A stretch of DNA of 64,000 bases. Source: CAVXFB01 sp963760935. GTDB lineage: Bacteria; Planctomycetota; Planctomycetia; Pirellulales; Thermoguttaceae. This document shows, piece by piece, positions 35,789 through 44,737 of the stretch. The notes beneath the pieces are model-generated. The model was not told where the DNA came from. It searched no databases and saw only the letters and a program-made list of their open reading frames with translations. The position numbers were made by a program, and so were the translations under genes. Within the stretch, counting starts at the first letter, position 1; each line of letters starts with the position of its first letter. The stretch is from the NCBI GenBank assembly GCA_963760935.1, contig CAVXFB010000006.1, positions 868,001-932,000 of the forward strand. Direction: 5' to 3'.

Positions 35789-35830
35789 GTTGGGGATTAG
35801 AATAGCCGGCGGCTAACAGCCGCCGGAGGC
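35789..35830 (+). repeat. Palindromic intergenic element (AGCCGGCGGCTAACAGCCGCCGG family), copy 3
   Basis: GGGGATTAGAATAGCCGGCG followed by GCTAACAGCCGCCGGAGG, between the convergent ends of apgM and the second DUF1559 gene. Tandem GGGACTGGGGATTAGGGG precedes it. Confidence 0.75.
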
Positions 35831-35858
35831 TTTGGCATGACCGTTCGTGGCGTCAGTC

Positions 35859-36851
35859 TCATGCGTTTGGCGCAGCCGCTGCCAGTCGCGCCCGTCTGCT
35901 ACGCCTCGCAGCGTGCAGCAATAACGCGCTGGACGCAACCAAAAAGGCGAACGCTCCACACGCTGGCCAATCGATGTTTGGCGGTTGCTCCTTCCAATCA
36001 CCTGCTGTGAGAAGATACGCAAGTTTCTGAGGCGACATGTTGTCCAGTGGAAGAAAAGACACACGACCATCAGCTAATGTCACGTTGACCCCGTGTGACG
36101 GCTTGAACAAGTAGCCGTTCCAATGCGTGTGCACGCTTTGAACTACTGATGCGGAAGGGACGTCTGTCGCCGCTTCCAGATTATCAATACATAAGTCTCT
36201 CGGCTCGGTCCATTGAATTCCCGAATTGGCAGTTTCGATCAGTAAGACAGAACGCGCTGCAAGTTCCTGCCACTCGTGCGTATCGGTGCTGGCTCCGCCG
36301 TACTGTTGCCAGAAGGTGCCTGTTCCTTTCACCGCAAGGTAGTTCGTGGTAGCGGAGTTGGCCTCCCAGGCATCACTGTCGCTTGGACAGCAGAGCATAC
36401 GCGGTCGTTTGAGAAGGAGTTTTCGGTTTTCGGGCCCATCCCACGCCTGGCTCATGTCAAATGCTCGACAAAGGTCCTCGTATTCGATATATGGCAGGAC
36501 CAATACTCGCCAACTTAGTAACGGTGTTCCATCCTTCTCGGAAACGGGTTGTTGTGGTAATGAGCGGTGCGCGTCCTGATAGTCGAGAAGCGATAGAGCG
36601 AGCATTCTGAGATTGTTTGTGCACTGCCCATACCTTGAGGATTCACGGACAGCATTAACTGCCGGCAGCAACAGCCCGGTGAGCATGAGTCCGACCACAA
36701 TGAATAGCGCAAACGTGATCCATCGACCGGCAAGGAAAAGCGCCAAAGAAAAGATGATGGCGCACAGGATCAAGCCTCCGGGACCGAAACACGCCCATGA
36801 CGACCACGCGACGGCAATCGCGAGCGTGGCGATGTAGAGGATGCGAAGCAT
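35859..36851 (-). CDS. DUF1559 (SBP_bac_10-type) membrane protein
   Basis: A 330-residue paralogue of the protein at 31417. N-terminal hydrophobic helices (GGLILCAIIFSLALFLAG and ITFALFIVVGLMLTGLLLPAV) precede the signature RESSRYGQCTNNLRMLALSL, then SWRVLVLPYIEYEDLCRAF and NVTLADGRVSFLPLD. It ends with a third hydrophobic helix (GAFAFLVASSALLLHAARR) and a basic tail. ATG 36851 has AAAGGACGG upstream; GTG 36857 is an in-frame alternative. The function of the family is unknown. It is the last gene of the - strand run that starts with the MoxR gene, although the NPCBM gene lies between. Confidence 0.85.
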   Translation of the reverse strand: MLRILYIATLAIAVAWSSWACFGPGGLILCAIIFSLALFLAGRWITFALFIVVGLMLTGLLLPAVNAVRESSRYGQCTNNLRMLALSLLDYQDAHRSLPQQPVSEKDGTPLLSWRVLVLPYIEYEDLCRAFDMSQAWDGPENRKLLLKRPRMLCCPSDSDAWEANSATTNYLAVKGTGTFWQQYGGASTDTHEWQELAARSVLLIETANSGIQWTEPRDLCIDNLEAATDVPSASVVQSVHTHWNGYLFKPSHGVNVTLADGRVSFLPLDNMSPQKLAYLLTAGDWKEQPPNIDWPACGAFAFLVASSALLLHAARRSRRARLAAAAPNA

Positions 36852-36895
36852 GACCACCGTCCTTTCTTGAAGCTAATTGCTGCCCGCTGTCGGGC

Positions 36896-38215
36896 CTATT
36901 CTATCAATCTCGCATTGAGCCAATCGGCGTGGTCTTGTACGTCGGCGCGGTCGGCGTAGTCGACGATTAGCTCCAGTTTTTTGCCGCCGGTTACATCGAC
37001 GGAGATCGGCAGCGACGGGTTGCCGCCGCGGACTATCGGGCTGCGGTATTTCTCCTGTCCATCGACCAGTACGCGGAATTGCACACTCCCCTGCCCTGCC
37101 GTTGAATCGTCGATGCCCAGGTCGGCCTCGAAACGTTTGAAACCGACAGCCCTCACCCCCTGCCCCTCTCCCAAAGGGAGAGGGGAGATATTTCTCCCGC
37201 CCTGCCCTGCTCCGATGTCGTACACCAGCCTTGCGGCGCTGTGGACGCCGAGGCCTTTGAGGAATAGACGCTTTCCGCAACGCAGAAGTTCCCCGGTCAC
37301 ATTGCGATCGTTGCGATAGGGCCATTGTAGATCGAGGTATGGCGTCTGGCGGTATTCGGTTGGCGCGAGATCGGAGAGGTAGACCGTATGGCCGCCGAGC
37401 GGTTGGAGAAAGACGACCGAGGACGGTGCGGTCGTTAGTTTTTGACCGGCGGCCGTGAGCGTCAGCGATTGGCCGGCAATGAGCAACTGGGTGGCCAATA
37501 GGCGGCTGCCGTCGCGGAAGCCGAGCCACGCACGGAGGGCGGCCGGCTCCTGGCGATTCCGAGCGCTGTTGAAGATAATCGCGTTGATGCGATCCGCTTT
37601 GATGGGCACCGGTCCCACGTCGGTTTGGAAGGTGACGGTGCCGTCGGCAATCGACAGGAGCGAGCCGGTTAGCTCGTCGCCGTTGTCGAGGAGCAAGCGA
37701 TCCATGGCAGCCCTCACCCCCTGCCCCTCTCCCAAAGGGAGAGGAGAGATTGTGTTAAGCTGCCTCTCTCCCAAAGGGAAAGGGGAGAGAGCGATCGCAT
37801 CGTATAGCTTGTCGCGGTCGGGGCGGTTCGATGGCCAACGGAAGACGACGCCGGCGACCGCGCTTCGTGGAAGGTGCAACGTGCCGAACGTTAGCGAGAC
37901 GGCGGAGACGCCCTTCTTGTCTGCAGCGACGACATTTGCCACTAGCAAACTGCCATCCGCCAGAACGAGCCCCTCTGCCCTGCCCTGCTCTGTCGGCTCG
38001 CCCCAATAGACAAGGTCGGCCGTCGACACGGCCCGCTGCAAATGCGGCAGCCGGAACGTGAGCAGCCATTGGGCGTCGCACGCCATCAATTCGCCTTGGA
38101 ACGGCGCACCTGACACCGGCACGGCCAAAGGCGCATCGGCATGGGAGGCCGACGCGAGAGTCAACGACAGGGAAAATAGGAGCACAAGTCGGAAGCACGC
38201 CTTGGATGCAAGCAT
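36896..38215 (-). CDS. Exported NPCBM-domain protein with in-frame palindromic repeats
   Basis: A 439-residue protein with signal peptide (CFRLVLLFSLSLTLASASHA). The C-terminal about 150 residues (LGGHTVYLSDLAPTEYRQTP, then LFLKGLGVHSAARLVYDIG and IVDYADRADVQDHADWLNAR) form an NPCBM-type carbohydrate-binding module. Two inserts, SPFPLGERQLNTISPLPLGE and ISPLPLGEGQGVRAV, are translations of a CTCTCCCAAAGGGAGAG palindromic repeat that lies inside the gene without breaking the frame. ATG 38215 is used because it directly precedes the signal peptide; frames upstream run through repeats. It probably acts outside the cytoplasm in binding sugars; the middle region is not recognised. Confidence 0.85.
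   Translation of the reverse strand: MLASKACFRLVLLFSLSLTLASASHADAPLAVPVSGAPFQGELMACDAQWLLTFRLPHLQRAVSTADLVYWGEPTEQGRAEGLVLADGSLLVANVVAADKKGVSAVSLTFGTLHLPRSAVAGVVFRWPSNRPDRDKLYDAIALSPFPLGERQLNTISPLPLGEGQGVRAAMDRLLLDNGDELTGSLLSIADGTVTFQTDVGPVPIKADRINAIIFNSARNRQEPAALRAWLGFRDGSRLLATQLLIAGQSLTLTAAGQKLTTAPSSVVFLQPLGGHTVYLSDLAPTEYRQTPYLDLQWPYRNDRNVTGELLRCGKRLFLKGLGVHSAARLVYDIGAGQGGRNISPLPLGEGQGVRAVGFKRFEADLGIDDSTAGQGSVQFRVLVDGQEKYRSPIVRGGNPSLPISVDVTGGKKLELIVDYADRADVQDHADWLNARLIE
37148..37193 (-). repeat. In-gene palindromic repeat (CCTCTCCCAAAGGGAGAGG), copy 1
   Basis: CTCACCCCCTGCCCCTCTCC followed by CAAAGGGAGAGGGGAGA inside the NPCBM gene, translated as the peptide ISPLPLGEGQGVRA on the - strand. 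Confidence 0.85.
37711..37793 (-). repeat. In-gene palindromic repeat (CCTCTCCCAAAGGGAGAGG), copies 2 and 3
   Basis: A full copy at 37711-37751 and a shorter one at 37763-37791 in tandem, again in the same frame as the NPCBM gene. Confidence 0.85.
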
Positions 38216-38223
38216 CAAAAATG

Positions 38224-38294
38224 TCTCGCGCAAAGGCGCAAAGGCACAAAGAGTAATCATCGTCAAGTTTGCGCCTTTGCGCCTTTGCGTGAGA
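38224..38294. repeat. Inverted repeat of GCGCCTTTGCGCCTTTGCGTGAG type
   Basis: CTCGCGCAAAGGCGCAAAGGC and, after about 25 bases, GCGCCTTTGCGCCTTTGCGT form a hairpin between the cyclase-like gene and the NPCBM start. A related piece is at 34447-34465. Confidence 0.8.
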
Positions 38295-38315
38295 TTCACT
38301 GGCTTCCCATATTCT

Positions 38316-39416
38316 TCATCGCTGAAAAATCGGCAAATAGTTATTCGGTATCTGGAGAACGATGCAGGCCATGGCAGCGGCGCACTCATTGCCGCCGGCC
38401 GTGTCGGTCCACGAGCCATCGCTGCGTTGACGGCTGATGAGTTGATCGCGGGCGGCCGGATACCAGCGTTCCCAATGTTGGCCGCCGGCCTGCCACATCG
38501 CCTGCACGGCGTAATACTGGCCGTAGTAAAAGTATGTTTCCGGCCGCGTGTCGTTTTGTGACGGGAGCGACGCCATCAAGTAGTCGAGCCCTTTGGCAAT
38601 TTCCGGCCCCTTGTAGATGCCCACGCTATAGAGGGCGGCCACTGCGGCTGCCGATCGTGGAAAGAGGCTTTCGCGCGGCGGTCGCAACTGGTAGGCAAAG
38701 CCGCCATCGGGGTTCTGGCTGCGCTTGATGTAGCCGATCGCGCGATCGATCGTGTCGCCGGTCACAAACAGGGCCGCGTTCCGCGCTGCCCGCAAAGCCA
38801 TCACTTGACACACCGTGACCGAAATATCGGCATCTTCCGGGACCGGCTGATAGCGCCATCCGCCCTCCTTGTTCTGGCTGTTGACAATGACCTTGACGGC
38901 CTTGACCAGTTTCTCGCGCAGGTCAGGCCGGGGCGACATGCCGTAGCATTCGGCCAAAAACATGGTGGCGAAGCCGTGGCCATACATTGGCCCACGGCTG
39001 GCGTCGGGTCCCGAGATGAAGCCGCTCGGCTGGGCATTGGCCAGCAAGTAGTCGACGCAGCGATTCACCTGCTGGCCGTACGGCCCCCTGCCGGGCGTGC
39101 TGCCGCCGGACATCAGTGCCATGCCGGCCAACGCGCAGACGGCCGTGTTGCCGCGCATTGAGCCGGAGCCGAAACCGCCGTCGTCGTGCTGCGCGGCGAC
39201 CAACCATTTCAGGCCGCGATCGATCGATTTCTCGGCGGCCGGCGTGATCATCGACGCGGCCGATTTTTCCAGGTCCTTATCAGCGGCGACGGAGACGTTC
39301 GAGAGCAGGCCGCAACCAGCCGCAATGGCCACGATCGTCATGGTCCGAAATGGAGTATTCGGCAAAGCCCAGAGGCGTTGCTTTGAGCATGGCAGTGATA
39401 GTGCACTAATTAACAA
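38316..39416 (-). CDS. Exported prenyltransferase/squalene-cyclase-like repeat protein
   Basis: A 366-residue protein with an N-terminal signal (TMTIVAIAAGCGLLSNVSVAA) and several alpha-alpha barrel repeats of the type DGGFGSGS, EGGWRYQP, DGGFAYQL and DGSWTDTAGG (QW-like repeats of the terpenoid cyclase fold). It lacks a clear DxDD or DCTAE catalytic motif, so enzyme activity is doubtful. The start is probably TTG 39416 because GAGGAG lies ten bases upstream inside the end of the previous gene; ATG 39341 would shorten the signal. It follows the large coiled-coil protein by three bases and belongs to the MoxR cluster. Such proteins are common last genes of this cluster in planctomycetes. Confidence 0.85.
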   Translation of the reverse strand: MLISALSLPCSKQRLWALPNTPFRTMTIVAIAAGCGLLSNVSVAADKDLEKSAASMITPAAEKSIDRGLKWLVAAQHDDGGFGSGSMRGNTAVCALAGMALMSGGSTPGRGPYGQQVNRCVDYLLANAQPSGFISGPDASRGPMYGHGFATMFLAECYGMSPRPDLREKLVKAVKVIVNSQNKEGGWRYQPVPEDADISVTVCQVMALRAARNAALFVTGDTIDRAIGYIKRSQNPDGGFAYQLRPPRESLFPRSAAAVAALYSVGIYKGPEIAKGLDYLMASLPSQNDTRPETYFYYGQYYAVQAMWQAGGQHWERWYPAARDQLISRQRSDGSWTDTAGGNECAAAMACIVLQIPNNYLPIFQR

Positions 39417-39419
39417 TTT

Positions 39420-42235
39420 TTATTTCTCCTCGGCCAGTCGCCGGAAGTAATCTTCAATCTGTGTTTCGTACTTCGGCGGGAACTCCTCGACGGGCGGCTG
39501 CAGAATCTGCTGCCGGGCACGCGGTGGCAACTGTCCCCAAAGTCGTGTCATCAGGGCACGGCGCTGCTCGGCACTGGGCTGGCGCGCCTTGTTTTCGCCA
39601 GCGATGCCGGATGCATTGTCGGAGCGTTCCGTGCCAGCCTTGTTTGCTTGGGAGTCGCTGCGCGCGAAGGAGGCGTGCCGGAGGGCGATTTTGCATCGGA
39701 CACCTTCGACTGACCGATTGCAGAATCGGAAACCGCATGGTGATCGGGTTCTTCGTCGGAGTTGCGATGGCGTGCGGCCAGCACTGCGAGCACCTGTTGC
39801 AAGTCCAGTGCAATCCGTTTTTGTCCACCGGCCGCCTGACCGATATGGTTCTGCTCGATCTGCTGTCCGACAGATCGCATTTGCATGCCGACAGCCAGCC
39901 GACGCGCGAGAGCCAAACTGTCAGACAACGCCGCTACTATGGCGGCATTATTGTGCGTCGAGTCGGCACCGGGTTGCTCGGTTTCCTGTAGGAGACGATC
40001 CAGCGATCGGGCCAGTTCCAGTTGCTGCTCGGCGGCGCGCGTTAAATCGGCCAGATCTTTCGGTGCAAGGTCGCGGATCTCTTGCGTCAACGTGCGGCGG
40101 CCGACTTCGGCCGTTCGCCGGGCAACGTCTTCTTGCTGTCGGAGCAACACTGCCATCTCGCGCAGGAAGCGGCGATAGGCGTCCGACTTTGCCAATTGGC
40201 CGAGCATTTGCTCGATGGAGGCAATTACGGCCTCCTGCTGCGTGATGGCGGAGGCCAGGTCGGTGACTACCTCGGCATTGAGTTGTGCTACCCCGCCCTG
40301 CCCTTCCAAAGCCACTTGGCTCGCCTTCACCGCGGAGAGCAACTCGCGGCAGGCCAGCGGCAAATGCTGTCGCTCGATCCGATCAATGTCTTCGAGCAGA
40401 GCGGAGAGTCGCTGCCGGGTGTCGCCGGTTTCGATGTGGTTGTTCCGCAGGTCGGCCAGCAAGGCGAGAGCATGCGTGCGGACACCGTCGCGGCGGCTCG
40501 TCAGCGCCTGCTCCACGTCGGTCTGGTTCTGCTGGGCCACACGCAGCATGTCGACGTCCGGTGGGCCAATCTGTCTTCTCTTGATCAGGTTGGTCCGAAG
40601 TGATGTGACCTGCTGGTGACAACCACGCTGCATTGTCAGGGCCGCCTGCAATTCGGCCCGAATGGCTTTCTCTCGGACGGCAAGATGATCTTGGAGTTCA
40701 TCGGCCGTGACGACCGTCAGACTTCGCGGCTCGCTCTGGCCGCGTTGGAGAAGGTCATCCGCGGCCACAGCGAGGAAAGTGAGCTGCGTGTGGGGCTCCA
40801 GATTCAAGCAGCCAAGGTCCCAGTCATACATAACGGTGCGACTTTCGCCCGCAGGCACATCGGCGCTGCGAGGCTGCCGGCGATTGCGGCGGGTCCATAG
40901 CGGCAACCTCTCCTCCGAATTGAACTCGTTTCGATGAAATAGAATCGCGATATCTCGAATCGCCAAGTCGTCCCTCGCCAGTACTTGCAGCGGCACGGTC
41001 GCCCGGGGTGTCACGAAAAGATTCAATGCCGGCTGTTCGATGCTCACGCTTGGGGGCGAGTCCGCGATGGCGCGAATCTCCCAGCGATCGTCACTTCCGC
41101 CGGCGAATCCTTCGCGATCGAGGAGATCGAACCAATACGACCCCGAATGTTCAGCTTGAAAAGTGACCGTAAAGGTACGGCCGTCACCGAGGAGTTGAGC
41201 GGGAAGTTTCACGGCGTCGTCGATCGAGAGAACTGCCGATTGAAGGGGCTTGGTGGACGTGACCGTGATGTGCACGTCGCTGCCAACCAGGGCGCGAATG
41301 TGTCCCTTTGCCTGCGTCGTCGGCCAGCCGGTATAACTTGGTGGGACGATCTCGATCGCAGTCGATGCAATAGCGGGCGGTTCTGACACCGCTACGTCCA
41401 GCCAAGGGAGTGATTGGTCATCGCCCCCTTCCACACGATACGAGAAGGGGCGAAGTATGTTGTCGCGAGTGGCCACCGCTACCCCATTGGAAATCGACAT
41501 GAGTTCCGTTTCCTCCACGGCACCGGCATTTGCCCGATCGAAGCGGTAGTGGATGCAAATGTCCCGTGGCAGGCGCGCCCCCGCGTTGTCCACGACCTCG
41601 ACCTGGAAAGTTTGACCTCGGGCGACCCGATCTTGCGCGTGACGAATAGCGAGGTGGTTTGCTCGGGGCCAACTCGCATCGCCAAGCGGGTTGATGAGGC
41701 GTGCTATGGCGATACCGGTGGCAGCCGGGCTAAGCACGAGAAGAACGCCGGCGATCAGGCAGGTTGCGGATAGGCAGAGGACCGCGTGAATCGTTGGCCG
41801 TGAGTCGATCACTTCGTCAAAATGGAGCGGTTGGGCCGCGGTCGTGATTTGATCGACAACCGTGCGCCGGAGCGCCGCGGAGCCGGCCATCGCATCATCG
41901 TCCGGCCGATCGAGAAATTCCACGGCGCGAATGAGGCCGTCGCTGAGACTGGGAAACCGTCGTTGGACGCCCAATGCCAAATCGGCATTACGAAGCGGAA
42001 CCAGCAGGACTGTCACGACGTACCGGTAAAGCATCCACGCAGCCACACCCAAGAGCGAGAGTGATGCGATGATGCGCAAGCCGCGATCTTGGAAACGCAG
42101 CACATAGTCCAGCGCCCCCAGCGCCGTCACTGTTGCCAGCAGGGCCGCCGCCACGATGCTGGACGCATAGACCGCCGTCATCCACCGCACGCGGTGTCGC
42201 AAAGCGACAAGTTTTTGTTCCAGCGGATGCGGCAT
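39420..42235 (-). pseudogene. Large membrane-anchored coiled-coil protein of the MoxR cluster, frameshifted at its end
   Basis: About 938 residues when repaired. Two N-terminal helices (MTAVYASSIVAAALLATVTALG and IIASLSLLGVAAWMLYRYVV) and one at about 155-180 are followed by beta-rich and then long helical, Gln/Arg/Glu-rich coiled-coil segments, the layout of DUF4175-like proteins. The frame changes at about 39655-39665, in a GC-rich GCGCGC run. In the repaired frame the end reads NKARQPSAEQRRALMTRLWG, then PPVEEFPPKYETQIEDYF and RRLAEEK; without repair it stops at 39551. The repaired end abuts the next gene by three bases and carries its ribosome-binding site, which supports the repair. Function unknown; membrane-associated partner of the MoxR/VWA proteins by context. 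Confidence 0.8.
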
Positions 42236-42296
42236 AGGGACTAGAGACTAGGGACTAGGGATTGCGGTTTGGGGATTAGAAATCGGCGCGGTTATT

Positions 42297-44678
42297 CTAT
42301 ATCATGCCAGCACGTTTTCGCAGTATCCATTCAGTGATTAGCAACGCGAACAACAGGGCCAAAACGGGCCACGTGTTCCAGAGCGGCTGCGGCGGCAGCG
42401 TTTCGATTAGCGTTTGACGACCGGTCGGCAGATCATGGAGCAGGCGGTTGGCTGAGTCGAAGGTGTAGAAGTGGCCGCCGGTCTGTTCGGCTGCACGCCG
42501 CATCTCACCGGTGTCCACGCGGATCTGGGCAAGTTCCCCGGCGGGCATCGCAACGTGGAAATCAGCCGCCGGAACCTGGCCCTCTAGTGCAGGAGTGGAA
42601 ATCCACGCGTGATAGTTGCCTGGCGCTGGCCTGTTGAGGCTGGCCTCGAAAACGCCTTTCCCGGCGGCCGCGCGATGCAATTGCAGATGGTCGGTCTGAC
42701 GGCCTCCAAGTTCCACCACGACGGCCACGCCATCATCGGCCGCGGGGGCAAGCCGTTCGTCGGCAAATTGTGCTCGTACCAGTACCGACTCTCCCTGGTC
42801 ATACTGGCGGCGGTCGGTGGTGAGCGAGACCGGGCGAGCGGCATCGCCGAGCTTCGTGCGGCACAGATAACGGATCATTTGGCCCCAGTATCGAGCGAAG
42901 TAGGCGTCTCCGACACGATAACGCCACCGCCACGTCGCGTCGGTTGCCTGAAACAGGACCTTGCCCGCCCCAATATATTCGAGGCAGCAGACCGGAAGCA
43001 GACGGCCATCTGGGCCGCGCCGCGTTGGATGCTCGGCCAGTACGCGTACGCCCGGCCTCAACTCGGGCATCTCCAACAGCCAGTAGAGCGGCGGCAGGTT
43101 TTTCCAAATCCGTCGTGTCTCTTCGGCCGTATCGCCGAGTTGCATGGCGGCAGTCGCCAGACCAATTTCGCTGGGCGCACAACGAACCCGTCGCTAAGAT
43201 CGCCCGCATCGGGATATCGTACGCTTTCCAGACGAAACGGCAGCAGGCGGGCAAGCGGCGTGGCGCGATAGGCCGCCGGCATGAACGACGGCCCTGCAAT
43301 CAGCACCAGGGCTCCCCCTTTCGCCGGTTGAATGACGAAATCGGCTACGTCTTGCAGTGCCTTGGCACTTAGCAATGCCGGGTCGACGTCGCCGAAAATG
43401 ATCGCATCGTATGCGAACAGTTCGTCACGCCGCAAGGGAAACACGCGCAGCGCCGCGGCGTCTTGATCCGCATCTTGGGCATCCGCTTCCTGCAAGTACG
43501 TGTGCAGCTCGATCGTCTCATCGCGCTGTAGCATATTGCGCAGATAGCGGTACTCGAAACTGGGATAGGATTGTACCAGCAGTACTCGCAGTTTGTCCCG
43601 GCGCACTTCGACAGTGTGTGTTTGCCGGTTGTTTTCGACCTGAAATTCGCCTTGTTGCGGCTCGACCTCCACCACATAGTCAAAACGGCCAATTTGCGTA
43701 GGGCGGAACGGTAGACGGACCTCCGTTGGCTCGTTGTCAGCGCCAGCGGTCACTTCCACCGTGGCCAGTATGGCGGGATGACCTTTTTCGCGAAGCACAA
43801 CCGAAACCTTCTGTCCACGAAAACCGGTGGCCGTCAATTTGCAGTCGAACGTAACCACGTCGTCGACGAATGCCACATCGTCGACCAACAGGTCGGAGAG
43901 CTTCAAATCACGAGCTGGCCGATCGCTGCCTAGGCCGACCACAAACAGCGGCACTCCACGACGGCGGGCGTATTCGGCGGCGTCGGACACTGGCGGGCCG
44001 TCAGTATTGATGCCATCGGTCAGCACCACGGTGGCGGCTGTCGTGGACCCGCGAAGGTCATCCAGCACGGCCCGCACACCTGCCCCGAGCCGCGTGCGAT
44101 CGCCGTTGGGGGTTGCCTCGCGAAGTTCCTTGCCGATGCCCGCCATGTCGCTATGCGGGACGCCTCGGCCGGCTGTCAGATAATAGACGCGAACCTTGTG
44201 GCGCTCTGCGATACCGTTCAGCAATGCGTTATCGTGTTCGGTAAGCAGCGTTTGGACAAGGTTCCAGCGACTTGGCTCGCTTCGCTTGAGTCCGGCCAAC
44301 GTCATCCGCTCTAACATCTTGTGGCGCATCATCGCCATAGTGATCGATAGTGGCCATGCTAAGCGAATCGTCTACGAGCACTGCCACATAGGGCAGCCCC
44401 GTTCGCTTCCTCGATAGCGTCAGTTGGGCGATCATCAATAGTATGATGTACACCAGGGACAGCCGCACGATTGACAGTGTCAGACGATGCTGGCGCGATG
44501 CATGGCCGGCTTCGCGGAGATAGATAGCCACGACAAAGAACACCGTAAATACCGCGAACACTAGGGTAATCCATGCGGGCCAGGACCAAATATGATCGAT
44601 ACCCCAGGCCACACCTTCCCCGGCCTCGGTACGGACACCGAGCAAGCGGTCAATCCAGTCGGTAATGGTGGAGAACAT
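42297..44678 (-). pseudogene. VWA/glutamine-amidotransferase-like membrane protein, two frameshifts
   Basis: About 793 residues in three frame segments. The first (to about 44325) has two membrane helices and the start of a von Willebrand A domain, YVAVLVDDSLSM, with the DxSxS metal site. After the first break the protein continues RHKMLERMTLAGLKRSEPSRW, TVVLTDGINTDGPPV and a class I amidotransferase-like part with FAYDAIIFGDVDP and GGALVLIAGPSF. After the second break (about 43169-43178) it reads EIGLATAAMQLGDTAEET, a beta-rich region and a last helix (VLALLFALLITEWILRKR). Both breaks are single-base events and the second restores the first frame. The protein sits directly after the BatA-like gene. 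Its role is unknown; such proteins are thought to work with MoxR ATPases. Confidence 0.78.
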
Positions 44679-44737
44679 GATGGTGGATGGCACGAGGCAG
44701 ATTCGACGATCAACAATCACAAATCAACAATCAAACA

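Noticed and set aside
35836..36010. Short + strand frame starting just after palindromic element copy 3
   Set aside because: It is antisense to the end of the DUF1559 gene and has a composition unlike a protein, although the element offers a GGAGG before its ATG.
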